A stretch of DNA of 64,000 bases, taken from NCBI GenBank assembly GCA_002362105.1, contig DETD01000019.1:76725-140724 (forward strand). The letters run 5' to 3'. Origin of the DNA: Bacteroidales bacterium UBA3297 (GTDB lineage Bacteria > Bacteroidota > Bacteroidia > Bacteroidales > Paludibacteraceae). Below are positions 16,131 to 24,540 of this stretch, one piece after another. The notes below the pieces were generated by a model. It was not told the DNA's origin. It saw nothing but the letters and a program-made list of their open reading frames with translations, and made no database searches. The position numbers were made by a program, and so were the translations under genes. The first letter of the stretch is position 1. Each line of letters begins with the position of its first letter.

Positions 16131-18071
16131 TTATTCGGCGTAGCCGGTGGTAGCCGCAGCAGATTTCTTTAGCTTTGCCACTGGGGCGGTTTGGGTGTTT
16201 GCGGTGACTTGGAATTTCTTCCCGTTCACGATGTAGATGCCTTGGTCTAATCCGTTGAAACAGGTTGAAGGTTCAGCGTTGGCGCGTACCAAGCGGCCTT
16301 GAATGTCGAAGACGTCTACATTCTCCGAAAGATTGTCTTCGCTCTCGGTTACGATAACACCCGTAAGCTCGTTGTCTACCATCAGTCCTAATGTTGCCGA
16401 GGTGATGTCCTCGTCAAGCCCAAGCCGGAAACCGGCACGGAAAGGGGAAAGATTTATCTTCTTGTACTTTTTCAACTTTCCTCCCGAGAAGATGATGTAG
16501 GAGTAGTGGTCGTCGCTGATGTACGATGCCACTTCGTATTCACCGAAATTGGTCAGGTTGTCGTAAACAATTTCGTTTATCTCGTTTGTGCCCTTTATCG
16601 TCACGTTTCTTGCACCGTCTTCTAGTATGGTGGTTTCTGCGTCTTCAGGCTTTATTGCGTATGGGGTGTTGGCAACTGTTGTTTCCTGCTCGTACGAAGA
16701 GAAGTGTACGTTTGTCCCGTCGAATCCGCTAAAGATGTAGAGGTTGCCTTTCAGGTAGTCGGTTGGAATGTCGGCTGGCAGTACCATTGTGACGATTGCC
16801 GATGCTGTTGCCGCTCTGTTGTAGGTTAGAGTGTCGACGGTAATGTCGAAATCAGAATGGAAAGGCTGGCCGTCTATAAGGTGGAAGGTGTTGCAGGTGT
16901 AGGTGTCATCGCTGTTTTTCAGTACGACGTTGTGTCCGCCAATGTTGGTGTTTGTGGTTACAAGGAAGCTGTTGTCGGCTGGCGTATAGTTGGTGCCCGC
17001 TGACCAAACCAAAGGCTCGTATGTGCCGTCTGCATGGTAGATAATGTCTAACTCACTAGCATTGGAGTAAAGCGAGTCGCCCTCCAGTTCGTGCAGATAG
17101 ACGGTTCCTCCCTCGAAAACCGGGTAAGGGTCTGTGCCTAGGGTCTGCTTCCAAACAGAAGTGCCGTTGTTTAGCAGGTAGGTAACTGCGCCCGAGGCAA
17201 AGTCGGAGGCAGAGAACCCCTTCCCAACAGTTGGTTGTATGCTTATTTGTGCGTTTGTGTTGTAAGCTACAATACTTTTCCTGTTAATGCCTGTTCCTGT
17301 TATGGGTTGCCCTCCATCTACGTCTCCAAAGTTATAACATCCGTTAAGTACTAAACTCCCTGAATTTCCTATTAGTCCTCCAACGTAGTTGTTTCCCGTT
17401 ATTTTCCCGAAATTTGCGCAATTAACCAGGGCTGGACTTGTAATTCCAACAATTCCTCCCACGTAGCTGTCGCCTGTTACGTTACCGTAGTTAATACAGT
17501 TTTCTATTGAACTGGAGGTCGTGCTTTCTCCGCATATACCTCCTATTCTGTAACCTGTTGCTGCAACGTTACAGTAATTAAAACAGTTGCTCATATCGCT
17601 GCTACAGAATTTTCCTGCAATTGCGCCGACATATTGGCGTGTGGTTACATTGCCTTTTAAAACCATGTTTTTTACGGTCGCCCCAGAAACATAGCCGAAA
17701 AGACCGCGATAAAGGTTATCTTGCTCTGTGTTGTTGATATATAGGTTCTCGATAGTGTGATTGCCTCCGTCGAAGGTGCCACTAAAGCATTTTGTTTCCA
17801 CATTGCTTATGGGAATCCACGTTCCAATGCCTTCACCACAAACCGAACTTAAGTCTATATCTGCCGTTACTTGTATGTTAGCCGAAGAGGCTAAAACATT
17901 CGATTGTTTTCCGGTCCCATCATCAGTGGCTGTGACTTTCCCTCCACTGTTCACTGCATCGCGGAAGCTGGCTAACTCTTCTGCTGTTGAAATGTACACA
18001 TATTTGGTGGCGTTTGCTTGGATAGACAGGCCTACAGATAAGCCCAAAAGCAAAAGGTGATTGATTTTCAT
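16131..18071 (-). CDS. Secreted GLUG-repeat adhesin-like protein
   Basis: A 646-residue exported protein. The signal peptide is MKINHLLLLGLSVGLSIQANA. Residues 20-110 read like the lead-in of a beta-helix (ISTAEELASFRDAVNSGG), then come GLUG-type repeats with the pattern NYGNVTGDSYVGGIVG / NFGKITGNNYVGGLIG / NYCNVAATGYRIGGICG, about residues 110-260. A middle part of about 300 residues is beta-rich and not recognised. The C-terminus resembles the sorting domain of the LRR protein (VFDIQGRLVRANAEP..GLDQGIYIVNGKKFQV) but extends 25 residues further. It is the first gene of the operon with the 39-residue protein and the LRR protein, driven by a full promoter at 18107-18137. Probably a surface adhesin. 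Confidence 0.75.
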   Translation of the reverse strand: MKINHLLLLGLSVGLSIQANATKYVYISTAEELASFRDAVNSGGKVTATDDGTGKQSNVLASSANIQVTADIDLSSVCGEGIGTWIPISNVETKCFSGTFDGGNHTIENLYINNTEQDNLYRGLFGYVSGATVKNMVLKGNVTTRQYVGAIAGKFCSSDMSNCFNYCNVAATGYRIGGICGESTTSSSIENCINYGNVTGDSYVGGIVGITSPALVNCANFGKITGNNYVGGLIGNSGSLVLNGCYNFGDVDGGQPITGTGINRKSIVAYNTNAQISIQPTVGKGFSASDFASGAVTYLLNNGTSVWKQTLGTDPYPVFEGGTVYLHELEGDSLYSNASELDIIYHADGTYEPLVWSAGTNYTPADNSFLVTTNTNIGGHNVVLKNSDDTYTCNTFHLIDGQPFHSDFDITVDTLTYNRAATASAIVTMVLPADIPTDYLKGNLYIFSGFDGTNVHFSSYEQETTVANTPYAIKPEDAETTILEDGARNVTIKGTNEINEIVYDNLTNFGEYEVASYISDDHYSYIIFSGGKLKKYKKINLSPFRAGFRLGLDEDITSATLGLMVDNELTGVIVTESEDNLSENVDVFDIQGRLVRANAEPSTCFNGLDQGIYIVNGKKFQVTANTQTAPVAKLKKSAAATTGYAE

Positions 18072-18106
18072 ATATTGTGGTTTATTTGGTTTGGTTAATT
18101 CGACCC

Positions 18107-18137
18107 CAAAATTAATCCTAATCGTTTAATTTTCAAA
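18107..18137 (-). promoter_or_regulatory. Promoter of the GLUG/LRR operon
   Basis: TTTG, 19 bases, TAATTTTG on the minus strand, a full match, with the start codon 36 bases downstream. The rest of the gap 18138-18291 is AT-rich with no other signal. Confidence 0.65.
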
Positions 18138-18291
18138 TAAAAGTCCGTTTTTTTTCTTGGTTTCGTTTGTGCCAGAACCCTTTTTGCCCACAAACAAGTG
18201 TTTCTTTCCTTAAATTTCTGTTTGTTCTGCCTTTTTGGCCGCTTAAAACCCCTAAAACCGACAAAATGGCGGTTTAATATGTTAGATATCT

Positions 18292-18314
18292 GACATTCAG
18301 TCAGTAAGAATGTC
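18292..18314. promoter_or_regulatory. Inverted repeat upstream of sigma-54 promoter
   Basis: GACATTC, 9 bases, GAATGTC: perfect dyad ending 11 bases before the -24 box. It could bind an enhancer-binding protein or a repressor; sigma-54 activator sites are usually further upstream. Confidence 0.45.
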
Positions 18315-18325
18315 TATTTAAGGCG

Positions 18326-18342
18326 TTGGCACGGGTGTTGCT
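18326..18342 (+). promoter_or_regulatory. Sigma-54 (-24/-12) promoter of hsp20
   Basis: TTGGCACGGGTGTTGCT agrees with the RpoN consensus (TGGCACG, 4 bases, TTGCW) at all conserved positions, including GG and GC with 10 bases between. No TAnnTTTG element is seen between here and the hsp20 start. The implied leader is about 85 bases. Confidence 0.75.
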
Positions 18343-18439
18343 ATAGTTAGGGTGTAAGCGCAATGCTGAAATAGTTCGGCAAAGCCAACTTACACAAGCA
18401 ACAAGATTAAAAACAATTTAATTATAGGAGATTTTAGAA

Positions 18440-18940
18440 ATGTTTACACCTGCACGCAAAAATTCAGCATTTATTCCTGATGTGTTCAACGTATTTTTTG
18501 GTAACGACTGGGCTGAGCCTGTACGTCATATGCGCGAGGTTCGCAAACCCGCTTCTTTGGAACCTGCCATTAACCTGATGGAGAACGACGAGTTGTACCG
18601 AGTTGAAATGGCAACCCCTGGAATGCAGAAGGAAGACTTCAACATAAAACTCAATAACGAGGGCGAACTTGTGGTCGCTGTCGAAAAGAAGGAGGAAGCT
18701 AAGGCTGAAACGGAACCTGTTTCTGACGAGGCTGCCGATAATAAGGCGAATGAAGTGAAAGACCACTACTGGCGCCACGATTTCTCTTATGCAAAGTTTA
18801 CACAGACTTTCTCTTTGCCTGAAGATGTGGACTTGGAGGCTATTTCTGCCCGTATGGCCGACGGTGTTCTTACTATTGAACTCCCTAAGAAGAAACCGAC
18901 TGAACCGGTCGACAATACCCGTTACATTGAAGTGATGTAA
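18440..18940 (+). CDS. Small heat shock protein, Hsp20/alpha-crystallin family
   Basis: ATP-independent holdase chaperone of 166 residues that binds unfolding proteins in the cytoplasm. The alpha-crystallin domain starts at about residue 44 (PAINLMENDELYRVEMATPG) and runs to ADGVLTIELPKKKP, where the conserved A.(x)nGVL signature is present as ARMADGVLTIELP. A charged insert of about 25 residues (EEAKAETEPVSDEAADNKANE) separates the domain's two halves. A well-formed ribosome binding site (AGGAG) precedes the ATG. Expression should depend on sigma-54 and an ATP-driven activator rather than a classical heat-shock repressor, as judged from the promoter at 18326-18342. Confidence 0.93.
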   Translation: MFTPARKNSAFIPDVFNVFFGNDWAEPVRHMREVRKPASLEPAINLMENDELYRVEMATPGMQKEDFNIKLNNEGELVVAVEKKEEAKAETEPVSDEAADNKANEVKDHYWRHDFSYAKFTQTFSLPEDVDLEAISARMADGVLTIELPKKKPTEPVDNTRYIEVM

Positions 18941-18995
18941 TTTGTTTTCAGTGATTAGATAGAATCATGTTTTACCATTGTTAATTGTTTAGTGG

Positions 18996-19026
18996 AAAGG
19001 GTGCGCTGCGAAAACGCACCCTTTTT
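18996..19026 (+). terminator. Terminator after hsp20
   Basis: AAAGGGTGCG (18996-19005) pairs with CGCACCCTTT (19015-19024) and runs into T. Confidence 0.85.
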
Positions 19027-19097
19027 TGATTGCGGATAATTTTTGTACATCACTCAGTGAAATACTGTGTTTGATGACCCTATTAGGGCCTTCCCAA

Positions 19098-19129
19098 TAA
19101 AAAAAGAGGTGGAAAATTCCACCTCTTTT
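19098..19129 (-). terminator. Terminator of HU gene
   Basis: A 13-bp perfect stem (19102-19114 with 19117-19129) with a U-rich tail on the minus strand, 66 bases after the HU stop. Confidence 0.85.
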
Positions 19130-19195
19130 GGTATCTGAGTGTTGACCGCTACGCTGTTCGCCTTTGCGAACCTATGGGTGAGCGACCGACATGAA

Positions 19196-19459
19196 TTAGT
19201 CGAGAATGTTCTTTGAAGGCTTGAATTTTGCCACTTTCTTGGCTGCAATCTTCATGGTTTCGCCAGTACGTGGGTTGCGGCCTTCGCGGGCTGCGCGCTC
19301 GTCTACGCTGAATGTTCCGAAACCGATGAGTTGAACGGCGTCATTCTTTTTCAGGGAACCCTGGATTGAAGCGATAATGGCGTCGAGTGCCTTTGTAGAA
19401 TTTGCCTTAGTAAGGCCAGATTGAGATGCGATGGCATCAATAAGTTCTGATTTATTCAT
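19196..19459 (-). CDS. HU-type nucleoid DNA-binding protein
   Basis: Histone-like protein of 87 residues, slightly shorter than the usual 90. It starts MNKSELIDAIASQSGLTKA and holds the family signature GFGTFSVDERAAREGRNPRTGE, where the Arg-Asn-Pro tip of the beta-arm intercalates into DNA. It ends KKVAKFKPSKNILD. It acts as a dimer to bend and compact DNA. The gene is monocistronic, with a -7 element 29 bases before the start and a terminator behind. Confidence 0.95.
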   Translation of the reverse strand: MNKSELIDAIASQSGLTKANSTKALDAIIASIQGSLKKNDAVQLIGFGTFSVDERAAREGRNPRTGETMKIAAKKVAKFKPSKNILD

Positions 19460-19487
19460 GTAATATTAGAATTAAAAGTATTTATAG

Positions 19488-19495
19488 CAAAGATA
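19488..19495 (-). promoter_or_regulatory. -7 element of HU promoter
   Basis: TATCTTTG on the minus strand, exact TAnnTTTG match; no -33 TTTG at the right distance. Confidence 0.5.
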
Positions 19496-19625
19496 TAAAA
19501 GTATTGTTTAAATTGTTAATAACTTATGGGAAAATAATAGGATAATTTGCGCATTTTTCTCTCTATTTTGCAAATTTTCAGTCTCCCTTTCTATCTTGCT
19601 GTTTTTTCGTTAAATAACGGTTGAT

Positions 19626-21122
19626 TTATCCACGTCCCGATAGTCCATATTCGTCGTTTGCTGCGTCGAGGCGCAGGAAGATGAACAACAATATGGTGAA
19701 TCCCCATAGCGACGAACCTCCGTAACTGAAGAAGGGTAGCGGTATACCGATTACGGGCGTCAATCCCGTTACCATTCCCACGTTAATGGCGACGTGGAAG
19801 AACAATATGCTGGCCACACAGTAGCCGTATATCCGGTTAAAGGCCAGTTTTTGCTTCTCGGCCCGGTTTATCAGTCGTAGCAATAGGGCGGTGTAGAGTA
19901 GAAGCACAATGGCGCAGCCTATAAATCCGTGCTCTTCGCCTACGGTACAGAAAATGAAGTCGGTGTCTTGTTCTGGCACGTACTTCAGTTTGGTCTGGGT
20001 GCCGTTCAAAAAGCCTTTGCCTTCCAATCCGCCCGAACCAATCGCTATTTTACTCTGGTTTACGTTGTAGCCCGACTTCTTAGGGTCGTCGAGCATACCC
20101 AGTGTTACCTCAATACGGGTGCGCTGGTGGGGTTGCAGAATTTTATTGAAGGCGAAGCTCGCTCCGTGTGCATAGCCGGTCGAGATGACGAGGAACAATC
20201 CTACTAGGAAATAAGAATAGTGCCAGGTCTTCAGTGCTCTGTAGGCTTGGTATAGAATTGCAACCGCTATAGAGATGTAGCACAACGTCAGGAACGATAC
20301 CGGTATGTTGAATTCTTTGTACGCCAGCACGCCTCCGCCAAACAGCAGGGCGTTTATAATGGCCAAGTCGCGGCAATAGTGCGTGTCTCCAAAATAAACC
20401 AGTATAAGGAAGAAGTGGATGATGATGGCGGAAACCAGCACAAGGAAGATACCGAACGATTCTTCCGGCACCGGTGGTATAATGCTTTCTGCGCCAAAAC
20501 GGATGGCTACGATGAAGAAGACGACGGCACACATACCCGCCAACAGCAGAATGCCGGGGAAGCCTTCGCGATATAGCATGATGAAGAGTGCTGATGTGAC
20601 GAGTGCCGAACCTGTTTCGTTCTGCAAGATGATGATGGCAAATGGTAGAAACATAATGAGTGCCACCATTCCAGCGTCTATTATGCGCTTTTGGGTGAAG
20701 CCCGACCCATGCATAAAGTCGAAGCCGCCCATCAGTTTGGCCAGTGCCAGACAGGTGGCCGTTTTGGCAAACTCGGCCGGTTGCAGGCTTACGGGGCCCA
20801 GCACCAACCACGACCGTGAGCCTTTAATGTCGGGCGCTACCACCAGCGTTATTAGTAGCAAGACGATGATGCCCCCATAGAACCCGTAGGCGAAAACACT
20901 ATACATTTCGCCGTCGAGCAACAATATCATTCCGCCGATGAACAGGGCTAGGCCTATCCACAGCAACTGTTTACCATAGCGGTAGTTGATGTCCCAGAAA
21001 ACGGTGTCTTCAAAATTGTATGAGGCACCATATATACACACCCAGCCACATATTACCAATATGATGTAGAGGGCGACTATCCACCAATCTATACTTTTGA
21101 AGAAGTTCCTTCTGCGTGACAT
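19626..21122 (-). CDS. rodA: Peptidoglycan glycosyltransferase RodA (SEDS family)
   Basis: Integral membrane enzyme that polymerises lipid II during cell elongation, paired with the PBP2 encoded just upstream. It has 498 residues, longer than the 370-420 of most RodA proteins, with about ten hydrophobic segments starting at SIDWWIVALYIILVICGW. Family hallmarks are QPAEFAKTATCLALA, the extracellular loop QSKIAIGSGGLEGKGFLNGTQ, EQDTDFIFCTVGEEHGFIG and the terminal IPLPFFSYGGSS. The extra length lies in the middle (about residues 215-320), where additional hydrophobic segments are visible. It is the last gene of the mre operon, 20 bases after mrdA. Confidence 0.95.
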   Translation of the reverse strand: MSRRRNFFKSIDWWIVALYIILVICGWVCIYGASYNFEDTVFWDINYRYGKQLLWIGLALFIGGMILLLDGEMYSVFAYGFYGGIIVLLLITLVVAPDIKGSRSWLVLGPVSLQPAEFAKTATCLALAKLMGGFDFMHGSGFTQKRIIDAGMVALIMFLPFAIIILQNETGSALVTSALFIMLYREGFPGILLLAGMCAVVFFIVAIRFGAESIIPPVPEESFGIFLVLVSAIIIHFFLILVYFGDTHYCRDLAIINALLFGGGVLAYKEFNIPVSFLTLCYISIAVAILYQAYRALKTWHYSYFLVGLFLVISTGYAHGASFAFNKILQPHQRTRIEVTLGMLDDPKKSGYNVNQSKIAIGSGGLEGKGFLNGTQTKLKYVPEQDTDFIFCTVGEEHGFIGCAIVLLLYTALLLRLINRAEKQKLAFNRIYGYCVASILFFHVAINVGMVTGLTPVIGIPLPFFSYGGSSLWGFTILLFIFLRLDAANDEYGLSGRG

Positions 21123-21142
21123 TTTTGTGTTATTGGATGTGT

Positions 21143-23026
21143 TTATTTATGTGTTTTTGCGGTCGATGGGATTACAGGCGCCAGACTTGGCAACAAGTTC
21201 GCCTCCTTCAACCATGTTTCCCAGTATTGCCGTTTAGGGGTTTCAATCTGGCCGTTCAGGTATTTCTCTGTCATCAGGGCGGCTATTGGGGCTGCCCATG
21301 TGGCACCGAAACCGGCGTTCTCTACCACTACGCATATCGCAATTTTCGGGTCGTTCTTTGGGGCGAACGAGATGAAGAGTGCGTGGTCTTTACCATGTGG
21401 GTTTTCGGCTGTTCCCGTTTTTCCGCACATGCCCAATTCGTCGTTCCTAATCCAGTAGGCGGTACCGTGCTGTACTACTTGCTCCATACCGTCGATAACT
21501 GGTCCGAAGTGCTTCGGATTGATGGTGCTGACGTGCTTGTTGGTGAATGCCGTATCGATTGTTGCGCCTGCTATGCTCTTAATGAGGTGGGGGGTGTAGT
21601 AGTATCCCTTGTTGGCGATGACTGCGGCCAGGTTGGCCAGCTGTATGGGTGTTGTAAGAATCTCACCCTGGCCGATGGCGTCAGAGATGATGGTGGTCGC
21701 CTTCCAGTGCCGTTCACCGTAAATTTTGTTGTAGACGCCCGCGTTAGGTATGTAGCCGCGCTTCTCACTTGGTGCGTCGGTGCCGAGTCGGTAGCCGAAA
21801 CCCATTGAAACAAGGTGCTTTTTCCAAGTTTCAAAACCGTTTGCCGCGCCTTTGTATTTCGGGTGGTCGACCATATCTTTGAAACCATAGCAGAAGTAGG
21901 CGTTACACGACAACTTTATGGCGGTTATCAGGTCGAGGGCTCCGTTGTGGTGGCAGCCCACAGTCAGGCGCCCGGCATGGAAACCGTGTGTGCACGAGTA
22001 GCATTTGTTGGCGTTCACAAATCCTTCCTGCATCAGCACCAGTGTGTTTGCTGTTTTGAAGGTAGAGCCCGGCGGGTAGGTGGCCTGTACTGTTCGGTCG
22101 AACAGCGGTTTGTAAGGGTTCTTTACCAGTTTCAAGAATTCTTTGCTTCGTTTGCGGCCGACCAGCAGCGAAGGGTCGTAGGTTGGCGCTGATACCATAG
22201 CCAGTATCTCGCCGGTTTTCGGCTCAATGGCGACAATGCTGCCAACCTTGTTGGCCATCAGTTGCTCGCCATAGGCCTGCAAGTCGATGTCGATGGTGGT
22301 GGTGATGTCGCTTCCGGCAATGAACGGAACGTCTTTTGCTCCGTCTTCAAACCGGCCTTTCTTTCGTCCGTGCGCATCGCGCAACCATATCTTCACGCCT
22401 TTCTGGCCTCGCAAATACGTTTCGTAGGTTCGTTCCAATCCACCCAGTCCTATGAAGTCGCCGGGTTGGTAGTAGGTATCGTTCTCCTTCTGTTTCCTTT
22501 TCAGTTGCTCGCCCGAAATTTCGCCAAGGTCGCCCAACAGGAGGGCGCCGCACGGATAGCTGTAGTTGCGGAGTGTACGTTTGCGCACGCTTATACCGTT
22601 GAAGCGGAACAGCTTTTCTTGGAATGGTGCGAATTCTTCGTCCGAGAGCTGACTCATGAAGGTTTGCGGCGTGTAGGGCGAGTAGCCCGGAATCTGGCGG
22701 ATTTTCTTCATGCGCTCTTCGAAGGTAGCACGGTCAATGTCGAGTGCGTTGCAGAAACTGGCCGTGTCGATACCTTTGGCGTCGCGTACGGTAATCAGAA
22801 TGTCGTAGGCGTCTTTGTTGAAGGCGATGGCTTTGCCGTTTCGGTCTTTGATAACGCCGCGCGGCGGATAGGTTATTTCTTTGTAGAAGGCGTTGCTGTC
22901 GGCTTGGTCGCGGTAGCTGGTGTCTAGAATTTGCAGTACAAACATACGTGCTACATATATGGCTACCACCAACAGCATGAAGCCGCCAATGACGTATCTT
23001 CTATTCTGATAAGGGTCGTTTACCAT
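21143..23026 (-). CDS. mrdA: Penicillin-binding protein 2, elongasome transpeptidase
   Basis: Class B PBP of 627 residues that cross-links peptidoglycan during elongation together with RodA. It has one N-terminal membrane segment (about residues 12-33), then the dimerisation domain (YPPRGVIKDRNGKAIA). The transpeptidase domain carries all three motifs: STFK with the nucleophile Ser321, SCN at 373-375 and KTGT at 536-539. Three extra cysteines (KCYSC and VGCHH) lie between the first two motifs. It is the fourth gene of the mre operon, 47 bases after mreD. Confidence 0.96.
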   Translation of the reverse strand: MVNDPYQNRRYVIGGFMLLVVAIYVARMFVLQILDTSYRDQADSNAFYKEITYPPRGVIKDRNGKAIAFNKDAYDILITVRDAKGIDTASFCNALDIDRATFEERMKKIRQIPGYSPYTPQTFMSQLSDEEFAPFQEKLFRFNGISVRKRTLRNYSYPCGALLLGDLGEISGEQLKRKQKENDTYYQPGDFIGLGGLERTYETYLRGQKGVKIWLRDAHGRKKGRFEDGAKDVPFIAGSDITTTIDIDLQAYGEQLMANKVGSIVAIEPKTGEILAMVSAPTYDPSLLVGRKRSKEFLKLVKNPYKPLFDRTVQATYPPGSTFKTANTLVLMQEGFVNANKCYSCTHGFHAGRLTVGCHHNGALDLITAIKLSCNAYFCYGFKDMVDHPKYKGAANGFETWKKHLVSMGFGYRLGTDAPSEKRGYIPNAGVYNKIYGERHWKATTIISDAIGQGEILTTPIQLANLAAVIANKGYYYTPHLIKSIAGATIDTAFTNKHVSTINPKHFGPVIDGMEQVVQHGTAYWIRNDELGMCGKTGTAENPHGKDHALFISFAPKNDPKIAICVVVENAGFGATWAAPIAALMTEKYLNGQIETPKRQYWETWLKEANLLPSLAPVIPSTAKTHK

Positions 23027-23073
23027 GTTGTACTCGCAGTTTTCTTGTCTTGTCGGGCGGAGTCGTTCCGCGC

Positions 23074-23592
23074 TTATTTATCGTTTATGTTGTGCCGGTA
23101 TTTGAAATACTCTACACTGAATATCAGTAGTATGGTAATCAGTACCGATTCTAATATCTTGACCAGCGATTGTCCGGCTTGGTCAAGTGAACCACTTTCT
23201 AAAAAGTAGAATAGCGCATGGTGGATTGTTACCATGGCTGCCGCATATTGCAGGTAGCGCGACCGTCCGAATGTCTGGAATGAGGGAACGGTTGCAGAAA
23301 CGTCTGACGGACCGAGCGCTTTGCAGATCCACCGTTTCAAGTAGGCAATCAAGACGCAGGCGGTACTGTGAATGCCGGGTGTGCTCGAGAAAACGTCAAC
23401 CACCAGGCCGGTTAGGAACGCCGTCACCAGAAGCGGTATGCGGTTCATGTCGGTTGGCAGGTTGATGATGAAGAGGATGAACAAGAACGGTGTTCCCCAT
23501 TGGAGGTAGTCGATTCCGTTCAGCACCAATACTTGGACTGCGATGAGGAGAACCCACTCGGTGAGCAGGTTTATGTTAAAGAAACTATTCAT
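23074..23592 (-). CDS. mreD: Rod shape-determining protein MreD
   Basis: Small polytopic membrane protein of 172 residues with about five hydrophobic segments (LTEWVLLIAVQVLVLNGI, GTPFLFILFIINLP, LLVTAFLTGLVVDVF and others). The arrangement LP..MNRIPLLVTAFLTGLVVDVFSSTPG is the conserved MreD core. It connects cytoplasmic MreB to MreC and the PBP2-RodA synthase. Its start overlaps the mreC stop by 8 bases, indicating translational coupling. Sequence conservation in this family is low, but the position between mreC and mrdA supports the call. Confidence 0.92.
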   Translation of the reverse strand: MNSFFNINLLTEWVLLIAVQVLVLNGIDYLQWGTPFLFILFIINLPTDMNRIPLLVTAFLTGLVVDVFSSTPGIHSTACVLIAYLKRWICKALGPSDVSATVPSFQTFGRSRYLQYAAAMVTIHHALFYFLESGSLDQAGQSLVKILESVLITILLIFSVEYFKYRHNINDK

Positions 23593-24430
23593 TGGTTCTA
23601 ATCCCCCTTTCCAGTTTTTTCATTTCCTCCGCATTTTTAAAGTCGATGATGTCGACGTAGACCAATTTGCTAAAATCGGGACCTAAGCTAACCTTCAGGT
23701 TTAGCAGTTGGTCTTTTCCTCGTTCGTTTTTGACTATTTTTCCCACGAAGACGCCTTCAGGGAATATAGACGAGTAGCCGCTGGTGAGTATGGTGTCGCC
23801 TTTTGCTATCGGAATGTAGCTTGGCACATCTTCCAAACTGGCGTAGCGGTAGTCGTCGCCTTTCCAAACCAGTGTGCCGGTCTGGCTTTTGTCTTTCACT
23901 TTTACGCTGATGCGGCTCGATACGTTCAAGACGGGTAACACTAGCGCGAAATGTTCGCTTACCGCACTAACGATTCCTACCACACCCGCCTGGCAGACCA
24001 CACCCATTTCGGGGCGTACACCGTCTGCCGACCCCTTGTCGAGGGTCAGGTAGTTGTGGGCCTTGGTGAAGGTGGCGTTAACCACACGGGCCGACATGAA
24101 GGAATAGTTGTTGTCTTCGGCAACCTTCTTGCGCTTGGCGTAGGTCGAATCTTCACGGAAATACTCCAGAGCCTTGTTCGACGCGTAGAGTTGTGTTTTC
24201 AGCATGGCGTTCTCGCGGGCCAGTTCCCAGTTGGTGTTACCCAACTCAATGTAGTCGGTAATAGAACTGCGCATTTCGTAGAGTTTGCCGGCTAAAGAGT
24301 TGCTGGCATTCAGGTACTGCCCGTGCTGGAAACTGTTGAAGCTGAAGTACAGCACAAGGCTGAGCAGTTCCAACAACACAAAGACAAAGAAGGTTTTGAA
24401 TATGACAAAAAATCGGATGAGCGTTTCCAT
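23585..24430 (-). CDS. mreC: Rod shape-determining protein MreC
   Basis: Periplasmic scaffold of the elongasome, 281 residues. One N-terminal membrane segment (IFKTFFVFVLLELLSLVLYFS) is followed by a helical stretch (about residues 60-95, rich in N, A and L, likely coiled coil) and two beta-barrel domains. Conserved pieces are AHNYLTLDKGSADGVRPEMGV, VGIVSAVSEHFALVLPVL and GDTILTSGYSSIFPEG. It activates PBP2. A hairpin with a U-tract separates it from mreB, so its expression may be lower than that of MreB. Confidence 0.95.
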   Translation of the reverse strand: METLIRFFVIFKTFFVFVLLELLSLVLYFSFNSFQHGQYLNASNSLAGKLYEMRSSITDYIELGNTNWELARENAMLKTQLYASNKALEYFREDSTYAKRKKVAEDNNYSFMSARVVNATFTKAHNYLTLDKGSADGVRPEMGVVCQAGVVGIVSAVSEHFALVLPVLNVSSRISVKVKDKSQTGTLVWKGDDYRYASLEDVPSYIPIAKGDTILTSGYSSIFPEGVFVGKIVKNERGKDQLLNLKVSLGPDFSKLVYVDIIDFKNAEEMKKLERGIRTNE

Positions 24431-24451
24431 CGCTTTGCTAATGCCTATTTA

Positions 24452-24487
24452 ACAACAAAAAACACGTTGCCTTCTGCAGCGTGTTTT
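24452..24487 (-). terminator. Intra-operon terminator between mreB and mreC
   Basis: AAAACACG (24459-24466) pairs with CGTGTTTT (24480-24487), followed on the minus strand by a run of U. The loop is 13 bases and the stem only 8, so partial read-through is likely. Confidence 0.6.
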
Positions 24488-24540
24488 ATGTTTGTTATTC
24501 GTTAAGAGTAACGTTTGCAGGGAATGTCCCACTGGGGAAC

